This document shows positions 44,198-53,470 of a stretch of 64,000 nucleotides of DNA, piece after piece. The DNA comes from Flavobacteriales bacterium (GTDB lineage: Bacteria > Bacteroidota > Bacteroidia > Flavobacteriales_F > PHOS-HE28). Both the position numbers and the translations under genes were made by a program. The DNA is taken from positions 1 through 64,000 of the forward strand of contig JADZAC010000026.1 in assembly GCA_020852835.1 (NCBI GenBank), in the 5' to 3' direction. The notes under the pieces were generated by a model, which was not told where the DNA came from, searched no databases, and saw only the letters and a list, made by a program, of their open reading frames with translations. Position 1 is the first letter of the stretch; every line of letters starts with the position of its first letter.

Positions 44198-44205
44198 GAA
44201 CTTTG
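44198..44205 (+). promoter_or_regulatory. -7-like element GAACTTTG of the DUF4159 gene
   Basis: Differs from TAnnTTTG at the first base; 5 nt before the ATG at 44211. Confidence 0.45.
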
Positions 44206-44210
44206 CACCC

Positions 44211-44867
44211 ATGCGCGCCCTGCTGTTCCTCGTTGCGGTATTCGCCGGTTTCGCCGCACAGGCCCAAGGCACCTACCAACTGGCCGTGCTGAAATACAAC
44301 GGCGGCGGCGACTGGTATGCCAACCCCACGGCGGTGCCCAATTTGGTGAAGTTCTGCAACGAACAATTGGGCATGAACATCAACACCGAAGTACCCCATG
44401 TGGAGGTGGGAAGCCCGGACATCTTCAACTATCCTTGGCTGGACATTACCGGGCACGGCAACATCACCTTCAGCCCCCAGGAGGCCCGGAACCTGCGCAA
44501 CTACCTCCTTGGCGGGGGCTTCCTGCATGTAAGTGACAACTACGGCATCGACAAGTTCCTGCGGCCGGCCATGCAACTGGTATTCCCTGAACTGGAGTTC
44601 GTGGAACTGCCTTTCTCCCATCCGGTATACCACCAGAAATATGACTTCCCCAAAGGGTTGCCCAAGATCCATGAGCATGACGGCATGCCGGCCCAAGGCT
44701 TCGGGCTGATCTGGGAAGGCCGCTTGGTATGCTTCTATGACCATGAGACCGACCTGGGCGATGGCTGGGAGGACCCGGACGTGCACAACGACCCGCCCGA
44801 GCTGCACCGGAAGGCCTTGCAGATGGGAGCAAACCTGGTGCAGTACGTGTTTAACGGGGTGGAGTGA
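44211..44867 (+). CDS. DUF4159-domain exported protein
   Basis: 218 aa with signal peptide (MRALLFLVAVFAGFAAQAQG). The rest is one DUF4159 domain: LAVLKYNGGGDWYANPTAVP, ARNLRNYLLGGGFLHVSDNY, FPELEFVELPFSHPVY. The fold resembles glutamine-amidotransferase-like domains, but no catalytic triad is obvious. Function unknown. Confidence 0.85.
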   Translation: MRALLFLVAVFAGFAAQAQGTYQLAVLKYNGGGDWYANPTAVPNLVKFCNEQLGMNINTEVPHVEVGSPDIFNYPWLDITGHGNITFSPQEARNLRNYLLGGGFLHVSDNYGIDKFLRPAMQLVFPELEFVELPFSHPVYHQKYDFPKGLPKIHEHDGMPAQGFGLIWEGRLVCFYDHETDLGDGWEDPDVHNDPPELHRKALQMGANLVQYVFNGVE

Positions 44868-44939
44868 ACAGGTTGCAGGTCATAGGTTGCAGGGCGTGCG
44901 CACGTCCTGCCCTACGAACCATGAACTACAATCCTCAAC

Positions 44940-45680
44940 CTACTTGTTCAGCTTCACCACCTGCCTGCCCCGCACGCGCATGTTGAGCAGTTCCACGGCA
45001 AAGCTGAAGGCCATGGCCACGTAGGCATAGCCTTTGGGGATCTCGCTGTGGTGCAGCGGCTCCAAGCCTTCGAAGAAGAGCATGAAGCCCACCATCACCA
45101 GGAAGGAAAGGGCGAGCATCTTCAAGGTGGGATGCTTTTCAATAAAGGTGCTGATACCGTGGGCAAAGAAGAACATCACGAACATGGCCACCACTACCGC
45201 AGCCACCATCACTTCCACGTGGTTGCCCAACCCGATGGCGGTGAGGATGCTGTCGAAGGAGAACACCGCATCCACCACGATGATCTGCGCCATGAGCGCG
45301 GCAAAGCCCTTCGCTTTGGCATTCGTGCCCGCCTGATGTTCACCGCCTTCCACCTTCGCATGGATCTCCATCACCGCCTTGTAGAGCAGGAACATGCCCC
45401 CTGCGAACAAAATGATATGGCGCAAGGTGAAATCATTGCCCGCCACGGCGAACAAGGGCTTGTCGCCATGCTTCACCAAGGTGGTAAGCCCCAAGAGCAA
45501 CCCCGTGCGCATCAGAATGCCGATGATCATCCAGAGCTTGCGGCCGCGGGCACGGTCTTGCTCGGGCATACGGCCCAAAATGATGCTGACGAAGATCACG
45601 TTGTCAATGCCGAGCACGATCTCCAGCAGGGCCAACGTAACAAAGCTCAGCAGCGCGTTCAGGGTGAGCAGGTCTTCCAT
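44940..45680 (-). CDS. TerC-family integral membrane protein
   Basis: 246 aa from MEDLLTLNALLSFVTLALLE; the track extension (to 46247) runs through the neighbouring hydrolase in another frame. About seven membrane segments with family motifs LEIVLGIDNVIFVSI (about 20-34) and IIVVDAVFSFDSILTAIGL (about 145-163), whose Asp residues line the presumed metal path. TerC proteins have been linked to Mn2+ export and tellurite resistance. Confidence 0.93.
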   Translation of the reverse strand: MEDLLTLNALLSFVTLALLEIVLGIDNVIFVSIILGRMPEQDRARGRKLWMIIGILMRTGLLLGLTTLVKHGDKPLFAVAGNDFTLRHIILFAGGMFLLYKAVMEIHAKVEGGEHQAGTNAKAKGFAALMAQIIVVDAVFSFDSILTAIGLGNHVEVMVAAVVVAMFVMFFFAHGISTFIEKHPTLKMLALSFLVMVGFMLFFEGLEPLHHSEIPKGYAYVAMAFSFAVELLNMRVRGRQVVKLNK

Positions 45681-45686
45681 GGGGGG

Positions 45687-45694
45687 CAAATATC
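45687..45694 (-). promoter_or_regulatory. -7-like element GATATTTG of terC
   Basis: Plus strand CAAATATC, 6 nt before the ATG at 45680; it lies in the 17-nt gap between the hydrolase stop and terC. Confidence 0.4.
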
Positions 45695-45697
45695 GCG

Positions 45698-46336
45698 TCA
45701 ACCGGCCACCGCCATACAGATGGCGCGTGAAACTTCGGATGCATGCACGAGCACCATGATGTGCGGGCCGTGCTGCACCAGGTGGTCCACCGGGAATCGC
45801 AGTGGGATCAGCCGGTCTCCGCTGCCGTGAATGCGCACCACCGGGCCGTTCCACCGTGATCCCGGCCAACGCAACACCGCTTCCACGCCGCGTCGGATCT
45901 TGGTCGCACCTTGTGCCACCGCCATCTCCCACAGCAGCCGGTCCACTTCGTCCGGCCGCGGGCCAAGCACCCGCTTCAACGGCCAGGTCCAACGCATGGT
46001 GGATGGACTGATCAGGGCCGGAAGATGCAGCGCCTTCACCACGCCCATGTACCAAGGCCACTCCCACGGCCCGGTCCAAGTAGAAATGAGCACCACCTTT
46101 TCCGGCTTGGTGAGCAGCGCCAGTTCCTGCGCCACCATGCCCCCCATGCTCACGCCTAAGAGCATGTGCGGCCGTGCGGCATCCACTTGCCGGCCCAGTT
46201 CCGCCGCTACTTGCGCCAAGGTACCCCCGGCGGGAAAGGGAGGCCAATCCAGGTATGCCACATCCAGGCCGTGCAGATCCAACCGGCTGAACAACCGGTG
46301 ATCACAACCCACGCCCGGAAGGAGATAGACCTTCAT
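45698..46336 (-). CDS. Alpha/beta hydrolase
   Basis: 212 aa, short for the fold. MKVYLLPGVGCDHRLFSRL gives the oxyanion region, LLGVSMGGMVAQELALL (Ser at about 64) is the nucleophile elbow, and RIHGSGDRLIPLR and VLVHASEVS supply likely Asp and His. Cytosolic; substrate unknown. Confidence 0.88.
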   Translation of the reverse strand: MKVYLLPGVGCDHRLFSRLDLHGLDVAYLDWPPFPAGGTLAQVAAELGRQVDAARPHMLLGVSMGGMVAQELALLTKPEKVVLISTWTGPWEWPWYMGVVKALHLPALISPSTMRWTWPLKRVLGPRPDEVDRLLWEMAVAQGATKIRRGVEAVLRWPGSRWNGPVVRIHGSGDRLIPLRFPVDHLVQHGPHIMVLVHASEVSRAICMAVAG

Positions 46337-46340
46337 GGCA

Positions 46341-46348
46341 CAAAAATC
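46341..46348 (-). promoter_or_regulatory. -7-like element GATTTTTG of the hydrolase gene
   Basis: Plus strand CAAAAATC; exactly 4 nt before the ATG at 46336, so a leaderless start is predicted. Confidence 0.45.
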
Positions 46349-46432
46349 AGCGCAAGTCCGTAGAAAGGCGCCATGATCACCTGTACCTCACCATTTCGGG
46401 GGAAACAAAGACCATTCCATGGAGCTCTGACC

Positions 46433-46440
46433 TACCTTGC
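46433..46440 (+). promoter_or_regulatory. -7-like element TACCTTGC of the DUF5723 gene
   Basis: 19 nt before the ATG at 46460. Confidence 0.45.
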
Positions 46441-46459
46441 AACGCAGGTCATCCCCGCC

Positions 46460-47917
46460 ATGAAACGCCGGCTGCTGCTGATCACGACATGCTGCATTGC
46501 CCTTTTCGCCCATGGGCAGGCGGAAATGAGCGCATTCACCAGCACGGGCAGGGCGGTCTCTACCACCTTCGCCGAGGATTACCAAACCGTAGGGATCAAC
46601 CCGGCCAACCTGGGCTGGAAATGGCGCCATGAAAAGAAGCACGTGGCCATAGGCTTGCTGGAAGGCAGCTACAGCGTGCACTCCGACGCGATCACCCGCA
46701 CCGACATCCGCGAACGGCTGATCAATTCGGATTTCACCTTCACAGAATCGGAGAAGGAGAGCGCCGGCCGCCAATTTGCCGACGCCGGCGCCATTGCCAA
46801 TGTGGACCTCATGCTCTTCGGCGCCGCCGTAGCCACGGAAAAGGCGGGCGGCTTCGCCTTCCAAATGCGCGACCGCATGCAGGTCTCCTCGCGGTTCGGG
46901 CCGCTCACCGCGGAATTGGCGTTCATCGGCTTCCGGTCGGATTACTTCAACCTGCTGGTGCTGGTTACCGGTGATACGATCTCCAACTACGAAAACATGT
47001 CGCCCGATTCGATCGCGTTGATCGCCTTGGGCATTGCTACACAACCGCAACTGCTTTCCACGGTGCTCGACGGATCGCACTTGCGGGCCAGTTGGTACCG
47101 GGAATTCGGCTTTTCCTACGGCAGGCACCTGGTTCGCAATGATGACCTGGAGCTCGACTTCGGCATCGGGCTGAAATACTTGTTGGGCATCGGTATAGTG
47201 GACATATCCTCAAAGGATGGAAAAGCCACGGGATTCACCGCTATCACACCCACCCTGGGCATCGATATCGAAAGCGGAGAGCGCGTGGACGATGCCCCCT
47301 CGATCGGTGGATCCATCGCCTCTCCGAAACCGGCAGGAACCGGTGTTGGCGTGGACCTGGGCATGGCCATGATCATCGGGAAGAAATGGAAGCTGGGTGC
47401 TTCCGTATGCAACCTGGGCTCGATCACCTGGACCGGCGATGTATATACTGCGGGCGATGGCAGCCTGATCGACCTGGCCACCAATGGCCTGGAGAACTAC
47501 AACATCATCAACGGGCTGGAGGATTTTGTCACCAACACGGGCTTCCTGAAGTGGGAATCCGGGATGCGCACCAAACGGCCGCTGCCTTCCACCGCCCGTT
47601 TCGGCATTGGGCTGCTCGCCGGCAAGAGCATTGAGGCAGGTGCTGAAGTAGTGGTGCCATTGAACCAGGAACCCGGCAATTTGGAAAGCGCCGCCTTCGG
47701 GATCGGCGGTGATTTCAGGCCTGTGCCGTGGGTCCAATTGAGCACGGGCATCAGCACCGGTGGTGGCTATGCCCTGAAAGTGCCGGTGGGCATCACCTTT
47801 ATCGTGGGCGGCGGCACTTGGGAGGCCGGGTTCGCCTCGCGTGATGTGGTCACCTTCTTCGCCCAGTCCAACCCTACGCTATCGCTCAGCATGGGCTTTC
47901 TGAGGTTCAGATTTTGA
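46460..47917 (+). CDS. DUF5723-type outer membrane beta-barrel protein
   Basis: 485 aa from MKRRLLLITTCCIALFAHGQ; the track extension (46373) precedes the promoter. The mature N-terminus has FAEDYQTVGINPANLGW, typical of the DUF5723/PorV-like outer membrane proteins. The rest is beta-barrel-like, with ELDFGIGLKYLLGIGIVD, GVGVDLGMAMIIGKKWKLGA and a final aromatic strand SLSMGFLRFRF. Function unknown, possibly in surface transport. Confidence 0.8.
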   Translation: MKRRLLLITTCCIALFAHGQAEMSAFTSTGRAVSTTFAEDYQTVGINPANLGWKWRHEKKHVAIGLLEGSYSVHSDAITRTDIRERLINSDFTFTESEKESAGRQFADAGAIANVDLMLFGAAVATEKAGGFAFQMRDRMQVSSRFGPLTAELAFIGFRSDYFNLLVLVTGDTISNYENMSPDSIALIALGIATQPQLLSTVLDGSHLRASWYREFGFSYGRHLVRNDDLELDFGIGLKYLLGIGIVDISSKDGKATGFTAITPTLGIDIESGERVDDAPSIGGSIASPKPAGTGVGVDLGMAMIIGKKWKLGASVCNLGSITWTGDVYTAGDGSLIDLATNGLENYNIINGLEDFVTNTGFLKWESGMRTKRPLPSTARFGIGLLAGKSIEAGAEVVVPLNQEPGNLESAAFGIGGDFRPVPWVQLSTGISTGGGYALKVPVGITFIVGGGTWEAGFASRDVVTFFAQSNPTLSLSMGFLRFRF

Positions 47918-47990
47918 TCCGGAAGCCGTAGCCCGCGCCGCATACGGCATCGGCGGCAGGGAGCATAGGGCATCTCCTGATGTCCACAGC

Positions 47991-49490
47991 CTAAGGCAGC
48001 GAAAGTGGATCCGTAGCCCGCAGGTAGGCCAGCGCCTCCTCCATCAGGTCGTGCATCACCACGTCCCGCTTCACAAAAGGCACTTTGGCGCGGAAGGCCG
48101 CGTGCATTTCCTCAATGGGCCCCGAAGATCTCGCCGGCCTGCGGAAATCCAGCGCCTGCGCGGCCGTGAAGAGTTCGATGGCCAGCACCCGCTCCACATC
48201 GTGCACCACCTGCCATGTTTTAATGGCCGCTGCGGCGCCCATGCTCACGTGATCCTCTTGGCCGTTGCTGCTGTCGATGGTGTCCACGCTGTTGGGCATG
48301 CAGCGCTGCTTGTTGGCGCTCACCAAGGAAGCGGCGGTGTACTGCGGGATCATAAAGCCGCTGTTGATGCCCGGCTCCGCTACCAAGTACGGCGGCAGGC
48401 CGCGCTGCCCACCGATGAGCTTGTAGGTGCGGCGCTCGCTGATGCTGCCCAATTCCGCCAAGGCGATGGCGAGGAAATCCAGCGCCAGCGCGAGCGGCTG
48501 TCCGTGGAAGTTGCCCGCGCTCACAACCAGGTCCTCGTCGTCGAACACGGTGGGGTTGTCGGTAACGGCCTCCAGTTCGCGGCCCACCACGCGCTCCACG
48601 TAGGCCATGGCATCGCGGCTGGCGCCATGCACCTGCGGCATGCAGCGGAAGGAGTACGGGTCTTGCACGTGGGCCTTGGCCCGTGTGATCAGCTGGCTGC
48701 CGGCAAGCAGCTTGCGCAGGTTGGCGGCCACCACGGCCTGCCCGGGATGCGGGCGCACCGCATGCACCGAGGGGTGGAACGGTTCCGGCCGCCCATCATA
48801 CGCCTCCAGGCTCATGGCCCCGATGGCATCCGCCAAGTTCGCCAGGCGGTCAGCCTTCAGCACGAGCAGTGCTGCATAGGCGTTCATGAACTGCGTGCCG
48901 TTCAGCAGAGCCAGGCCTTCCTTGGGGCCCAGTTCCAAGGGTTCCCAGCCGAACTTCTTCAACGCCTGCGCACTCTTCATGCGCTTGCCTTGCACCGTCA
49001 CTTCACCCAGGCCGATCAAGGGCAGGGCCAGGTGGGCAAGCGGGGCCAGGTCGCCGCTGGCGCCCAGTGAGCCGCGCTCGTACACCACGGGCAGCACATC
49101 GCGGTTGTACAGGTCGATCATGCGCTGCACCGTGGCAGGCGCCACGGCACTGTGCCCAAAGGCCATGTTCTGCACCTTCAGCACCAACATGGCGCGGACG
49201 ATCTCCGCCGGCACCGGTTCGCCGCTGCCGCAGGCATGGCTCATCACCAAGTTCTTCTGCAGCTCGGCCAGTTTGGCCTTGGGCACGCTGGTGTTGGCCA
49301 GCGAGCCGAAGCCCGTGTTCACGCCGTAGATCGGCGCATCGCTCTTCTTCAGGCGGTCGCGCAAATAGCCATGGCTGCGTTTGATGGCCTGTACGGCATC
49401 CTTGCCCAAGGCAATGGTGCGGCGTTCGGCGAGGATGGCCTCCAGCTCATCGAGCTTCAGGCCGAGGGTGGTGATGGTATGCGTGGACAT
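47991..49490 (-). CDS. hutH: Histidine ammonia-lyase
   Basis: 499 aa, normal length. Deaminates histidine to urocanate. The MIO cofactor triad Ala-Ser-Gly is at about 144-146 in GSLGASGDLAPLAHL; YGVNTGFGSLA (about 55) and SHACGSGEP also fit. GNFHGQPLALALDFLAIAL is conserved in the family. No hutU, hutI or hutG is nearby, so the pathway must continue elsewhere. It follows hisS after 39 nt on the same strand. Confidence 0.94.
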   Translation of the reverse strand: MSTHTITTLGLKLDELEAILAERRTIALGKDAVQAIKRSHGYLRDRLKKSDAPIYGVNTGFGSLANTSVPKAKLAELQKNLVMSHACGSGEPVPAEIVRAMLVLKVQNMAFGHSAVAPATVQRMIDLYNRDVLPVVYERGSLGASGDLAPLAHLALPLIGLGEVTVQGKRMKSAQALKKFGWEPLELGPKEGLALLNGTQFMNAYAALLVLKADRLANLADAIGAMSLEAYDGRPEPFHPSVHAVRPHPGQAVVAANLRKLLAGSQLITRAKAHVQDPYSFRCMPQVHGASRDAMAYVERVVGRELEAVTDNPTVFDDEDLVVSAGNFHGQPLALALDFLAIALAELGSISERRTYKLIGGQRGLPPYLVAEPGINSGFMIPQYTAASLVSANKQRCMPNSVDTIDSSNGQEDHVSMGAAAAIKTWQVVHDVERVLAIELFTAAQALDFRRPARSSGPIEEMHAAFRAKVPFVKRDVVMHDLMEEALAYLRATDPLSLP

Positions 49491-49529
49491 CTCAGTAAGT
49501 AGGCTTGTTCAGGCAACGAGCTATCTGCC

Positions 49530-50936
49530 CTATTGCAATAGCAATGCGAGCAGCTCCTCTTCCTTCACCGCCTGCTGTTCGCCGGTCTTCATGTTTTTCA
49601 CGTTCACCACGCCCTGCTTCATTTCCGTTTCACCAATGATGGCCACAAAGGGGATGCCCTTGTCGTCGGCGTACTTGAACTGCTTGGCCATCTTCACCGC
49701 ATCAGGATAGAGTTCGGCGGCGATGCCCGCTTCGCGCACCTGGCGCAGCAGCTTCAGGCTGTGCAGGGCTTCCGCCTCGCCGAAGTTGGCGAAGAGCACG
49801 CGGGTGCTGCCGCCGAGTTCCGCCGGGAATTTGTTCAGTTCCAACAACACGTCATAGATGCGGTCGGCTCCAAAGCTGATGCCCACGCCGCTCATGTCCT
49901 TGAGCCCGAAGATGCCGGTGAGGTCGTCGTAGCGGCCACCCCCGGCGATGCTGCTTTGCAGGCTGCCTTCGTTGGCCTTCACCTCGAAGATGGCACCGGT
50001 GTAGTAGTCCAGGCCGCGGGCCAGCGTGGGGTCGAATTCCAGCGTGGCCCTTCCGTGAACGTCATCGCGAGGAACGAAGCGATCTCCCGCTGTTTCAAAC
50101 ACTGTTGATAGGTCCTTCAAACCTTGTTGTGCCACCGCTGAAGGAGCCAGCCACTGTTCCAATTGCGGGCGTTGTTCGGCCCATGTGCCTTTCAGTTCGA
50201 AGAGCGGCGCGATACGTGCTATCGCTTCATTGGTGATGCCCTTTGTGCGCATCTCCTCCTCCACTTTTTCGCGGCCGATCTTGTCCAACTTGTCAATGGC
50301 CGTTACCATGTCCACCACCTTGTCCGGTTGGCCACTGATCTCGGCAATGCCGCTGAGCACCTTGCGGTTGTTCACCTTGATGGCCACCCCCAGGCTGAGG
50401 TTGCGGAACACTTCGGCGGTGAGCTCCACCAGTTCCACCTCGTTCAGCAGGCTCTTGCTGCCGATCATGTCGGCATCACATTGGTAAAACTCGCGGTAGC
50501 GGCCTTTCTGCGGGCGGTCGGCGCGCCACACGGGTTGGATCTGGTAGCGTTTGAACGGAAAACTGATCTCGTTGCGGTGCTGCACCACGTAGCGCGCGAA
50601 GGGCACGGTGAGGTCGTAGCGCAAGGCTTTGTCGGAGAGTTCGGCGGCCAATTTTCCGGAATGCACCTCCTCCCCTATGGCCAGCTTGTCCTTCACGTCC
50701 TGCGAAACGCTCCTCCACGCCTCACCGCTGTTGAGCACCTTGAAGATGAGCCGGTCGCCCTCCTCGCCGTACTTGCCGGTGAGGGTGCTGAGGTTTTCCA
50801 TCGCAGGCGTTTCCAGCGGAAGAAAACCGTACTTCTGAAAAACCTTTTCAATGGTGCCGAAGATGTACTTGCGGCGGAGCATCTCCACCGGCGAAAAATC
50901 GCGGGTGCCCTTGGGAATGGAAGGGGTGTTGGCCAT
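49530..50936 (-). CDS. hisS: Histidyl-tRNA synthetase with in-frame repeat insertion
   Basis: 468 aa class II synthetase. Motif 1 region, [20 protein letters not shown]; motif 2 FQIQP-type [20 protein letters not shown] (about 130-149); HisA motif ARGLDYYTG (about 306-314) and [12 protein letters not shown]; anticodon-binding C-terminus (about 375-468). Oddity: about residues 282-297 ([17 protein letters not shown]) are encoded by a copy of the interspersed repeat seen at 1-234. The frame stays open and all catalytic motifs are intact, so the enzyme should work. Own promoter 6 nt upstream. Confidence 0.95.
   Translation of the reverse strand: MANTPSIPKGTRDFSPVEMLRRKYIFGTIEKVFQKYGFLPLETPAMENLSTLTGKYGEEGDRLIFKVLNSGEAWRSVSQDVKDKLAIGEEVHSGKLAAELSDKALRYDLTVPFARYVVQHRNEISFPFKRYQIQPVWRADRPQKGRYREFYQCDADMIGSKSLLNEVELVELTAEVFRNLSLGVAIKVNNRKVLSGIAEISGQPDKVVDMVTAIDKLDKIGREKVEEEMRTKGITNEAIARIAPLFELKGTWAEQRPQLEQWLAPSAVAQQGLKDLSTVFETAGDRFVPRDDVHGRATLEFDPTLARGLDYYTGAIFEVKANEGSLQSSIAGGGRYDDLTGIFGLKDMSGVGISFGADRIYDVLLELNKFPAELGGSTRVLFANFGEAEALHSLKLLRQVREAGIAAELYPDAVKMAKQFKYADDKGIPFVAIIGETEMKQGVVNVKNMKTGEQQAVKEEELLALLLQ
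50046..50095 (-). repeat. Interspersed repeat copy inside hisS, read in frame
   Basis: On the hisS coding strand it reads GCGGGAGATCGCTTCG, TTCCTCGCGATGACG, then TTCACGG. The core (50060-50086) matches the skeleton GATYGCTTCG...CCTCGCRATGACG of the copies at 45-176, and the flanking GCGGGA is shared with copy 2. The exact edges are uncertain. It adds residues in a probable surface loop before RGLDYYTG. Confidence 0.75.
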
Positions 50937-50942
50937 GGGCGG

Positions 50943-50950
50943 CGAAAGTA
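50943..50950 (-). promoter_or_regulatory. -7 element TACTTTCG of hisS
   Basis: Plus strand CGAAAGTA, 6 nt before the hisS ATG. Confidence 0.5.
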
Positions 50951-50963
50951 CGGGTGGCCGCGC

Positions 50964-52079
50964 TCAATGGGGTTTCGCAGCGGGCCGGTAGCGGGTGCGC
51001 AGCTTCAGGATCGGCGATTCAAAGAAACGGTAGGAGATCCCCGCCACGGCCATGGTGAGCAGGAACACCAACGGATACGCCCATGCGAAGGGCAGCGGCT
51101 TGAAGCGCGCCAGCAGGCTCAGCACCAGCACTACCAAAGGCGGGTGGTACACGTAGAGCCCGTAGGAGATCTTGCCGAGGTAGCGGAGCCAGGGCTGTTC
51201 CAGCAGGCACGCCGCACGCGGGTTTGCGGCCAAGTTCAGCACCAGCAGGGCGAAGAGCACCATGATCACCTGGTTGCCTACCAGCGCGATCCACGCGTAC
51301 TGCGAGAGCACGGCCACGGTGACCACGGCTGCAGCGATGAACACACGGAGGTCCAAAACCACGCGCAGCACCTTGCCGCCGCGGAGCAGCAACAAGGCCA
51401 TGCCTGCGCCAGCCGCCATGGCATCGATGTTGAAGTTGCGCCAGAAAGCGAACAGCACCTCCACGAACCGCGTGCCTGATCCGGGCCCGTTGGCCAGCAC
51501 GGAATACGCGGCCGTCCAACCGATGTAGACGCCCACCACGAGCAACGGGCGGATGCGCCGGAAAAGGATGAGCGCCAAGGGCCACAGCGCATAGAAGTAC
51601 TCCTCCGTGCCAATGGACCAGAGGTGCGCCGCATCGGGCACGCCGTTGGTGAGCTCCGGCACCAGCGTGGGCAGGAACAGAGCGAACAGCAGCAGTTTCC
51701 GGGGCCATTCTTCCAGTACCTCCGCCGGGGACATGCCCGGGGTATGCAACAGCGTAATGAAGGGAATGACGAACAAGGCAAGCACGACCATGAAGAAGTA
51801 CAAGGGCCAGATGCGCAGTACACGGCGCATGAGGAACGGCCGCACATGGATGCGGCCCATGCGCTGTTCTTCTTCCAACAGGAGCCACGTGATCAAGAAT
51901 CCGCTGAGGACGAAGAAGAGCAACACGCCGGCATTGCCCAGCAGTTCCCAATGCTCATGATCGCTGCTCCGCCCGAGGCCCAATTGGTAGGTGGCCTTCC
52001 GCACATGCCAAATGATGACCAAACCGGCGCCAATGAAACGCAGCCCGTCCAGGTTGGGGAAGCGCGCGGGCTTTGGCAT
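50964..52079 (-). CDS. Acyltransferase-3 (OafA-like) membrane protein
   Basis: 371 aa. N-terminal NLDGLRFIGAGLVIIWH with the family His, FFVLSGFLITWLLLEEEQRM, and RPFLMRRVLRIWPLYFFMVV are the hallmark blocks; about ten membrane segments. Transfers acyl groups to surface sugars or lipids. No glycan genes adjoin it, so the acceptor is unknown. Confidence 0.93.
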   Translation of the reverse strand: MPKPARFPNLDGLRFIGAGLVIIWHVRKATYQLGLGRSSDHEHWELLGNAGVLLFFVLSGFLITWLLLEEEQRMGRIHVRPFLMRRVLRIWPLYFFMVVLALFVIPFITLLHTPGMSPAEVLEEWPRKLLLFALFLPTLVPELTNGVPDAAHLWSIGTEEYFYALWPLALILFRRIRPLLVVGVYIGWTAAYSVLANGPGSGTRFVEVLFAFWRNFNIDAMAAGAGMALLLLRGGKVLRVVLDLRVFIAAAVVTVAVLSQYAWIALVGNQVIMVLFALLVLNLAANPRAACLLEQPWLRYLGKISYGLYVYHPPLVVLVLSLLARFKPLPFAWAYPLVFLLTMAVAGISYRFFESPILKLRTRYRPAAKPH

Positions 52080-52083
52080 GCGG

Positions 52084-52091
52084 CGAAGCTA
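52084..52091 (-). promoter_or_regulatory. -7-like element TAGCTTCG of the acyltransferase gene
   Basis: Plus strand CGAAGCTA; exactly 4 nt before the ATG at 52079. Confidence 0.45.
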
Positions 52092-52117
52092 TGCCGGCGC
52101 CGGATGGTCCGGTCGCT

Positions 52118-53152
52118 TCAGTTCAACAGTTCACGCACCCTTGGCACCACTTCCGTGGCATAGAGCTCAATGCTGCGCATCATGGCCATGTGGGGCAGGG
52201 TGCCGGAACTGAACTTGAGATCGAAGCGTGCCAGGCCCAAGGTTTTCACCGTGTTTGCGATCTTGCGGGCCACGGTGTCCGGCCCGCCCACGCACAGGGC
52301 GCCTTCCGGTCCGGCCAGTTGGTCAAATGCCGACCGGGTGATCGGCGGCCAGCCGCGCTCGGCCCCGATGCGTGCGTGCATGGCTTCGTAATGCGGCCAG
52401 AGCTCCTCGCGTGCCTGATCGTCGGTCTTGGCAATATGCCCGGGGGAATGCACAGCGATGGGCAGCGGCTCCCTGTGGTACCCGGCAAGTGCCCGTTTGT
52501 ACAGTTCAACCAAAGGTTCGAACCCTGCTGGCGCCCCCCCGATGATGGCCAGCATGAGGGGCATGCCATAATGTGCCGCACGTACCACGCTCTCCGGCGT
52601 GCCGCCCACCGCCACCCAAGTTTTCAATTTGCCGTTGTGCGTGGGCGGGAAAACGCGTTGGTCCTGCAATGCCGGTCGGGTTTCTCCGCTCCAGGTCACT
52701 GGTTGTTCTTTGAGCAGCTCAGCGAACAAGGCCAGGCGTTCATCAAAGAGCTGATCATACTGGGCCAGGCTGAACCCGAACAAGGGAAAGGATTCCGTGA
52801 AGGAGCCGCGGCCCAGCACCACCTCTGCGCGGCCGTTGGAAAGGGCATCCAAGGTGGCAAACCGTTCAAAGACCCGAACCGGGTCATCCGTGCTCAATAC
52901 GGTGACCACCGAGCCCAATCGGATCCGTTTGGTGCGGGCGGCAATGGAGGCCAACACCACTTCCGGGGCAGAGACCGCGAAGTCCGGCCGGTGGTGTTCG
53001 CCCACCCCGAAAAAATCCAGCCCCAGTTTGTCCGCCAGTTCGGCCTGGGCAACCAGGTTGCGCAATACCTCGTGATGGGGCAATAGGTTGCCGCCGGCAT
53101 CCACGGTGATGTCCCCGAAGGTGTCCAGCCCGAACTCAAGTGCCACTTTCAT
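52118..53152 (-). CDS. LLM-class (luciferase-like) flavin-dependent oxidoreductase
   Basis: 344 aa. Bacterial-luciferase-type TIM barrel: MKVALEFGLDTFGD, FFGVGEHHRPDFAVSAPEVV (about 48-67), LGSVVTVLSTDDPVRVFERF and GRAEVVLGRGSF. Uses FMN or F420; the subtype with VGEHH and DTFGD is a common FMN-type monooxygenase of unknown substrate. Own promoter. Confidence 0.9.
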   Translation of the reverse strand: MKVALEFGLDTFGDITVDAGGNLLPHHEVLRNLVAQAELADKLGLDFFGVGEHHRPDFAVSAPEVVLASIAARTKRIRLGSVVTVLSTDDPVRVFERFATLDALSNGRAEVVLGRGSFTESFPLFGFSLAQYDQLFDERLALFAELLKEQPVTWSGETRPALQDQRVFPPTHNGKLKTWVAVGGTPESVVRAAHYGMPLMLAIIGGAPAGFEPLVELYKRALAGYHREPLPIAVHSPGHIAKTDDQAREELWPHYEAMHARIGAERGWPPITRSAFDQLAGPEGALCVGGPDTVARKIANTVKTLGLARFDLKFSSGTLPHMAMMRSIELYATEVVPRVRELLN

Positions 53153-53171
53153 TTCCCGGCCATGTGGACGG

Positions 53172-53179
53172 TGAATTTA
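53172..53179 (-). promoter_or_regulatory. -7-like element TAAATTCA of the LLM gene
   Basis: Plus strand TGAATTTA, 19 nt before the ATG at 53152. Confidence 0.35.
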
Positions 53180-53255
53180 CTGTGGCGGCAGCAATGAACC
53201 GGACTCTCACACAGGGCAAACACATCTAAGCAGGTTGATAGCATTGGGCTTTGTG

Positions 53256-53470
53256 CGACACCATTCGGGGTCGAAATGCTCTTAATACCGAATGTACTAC
53301 GCTGTATGACCCCGTTGGGGTCAAGCATTGGATCGGTTCCGGCATCCCGAAAGTGCTAAGCTCCTCGCCTCACTCTTGAGGCGATCATTGAAGCGCAATT
53401 TGTGACCCCGTAGGGTGTCACACAGCGTAGGTGTTGGGGTTCTGCGGGGATCCGACCCCGAAGGGTGTCG
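53256..53470. repeat. Cluster of four GACCCCG-type palindromes
   Basis: CGACACCATTCGGGGTCG (53256-53273), TGACCCCGTTGGGGTCA (53307-53323), TGACCCCGTAGGGTGTCA (53403-53420) and CGACCCCGAAGGGTGTCG (53453-53470). Outer context also recurs: TAGCATTG and TTGTGCGACAC beside the first, and TGTCGCACAGGCGAG...TTTTAGCATTG beside the last, in opposite orientation. A small dispersed palindromic family is likely; spacing is irregular, so it is not a CRISPR. Confidence 0.8.

Noticed and set aside
53256-53470. Possible CRISPR array
   Set aside because: The units are 17-18-nt palindromes with irregular spacing and differing sequences; there are no spacers or cas genes.
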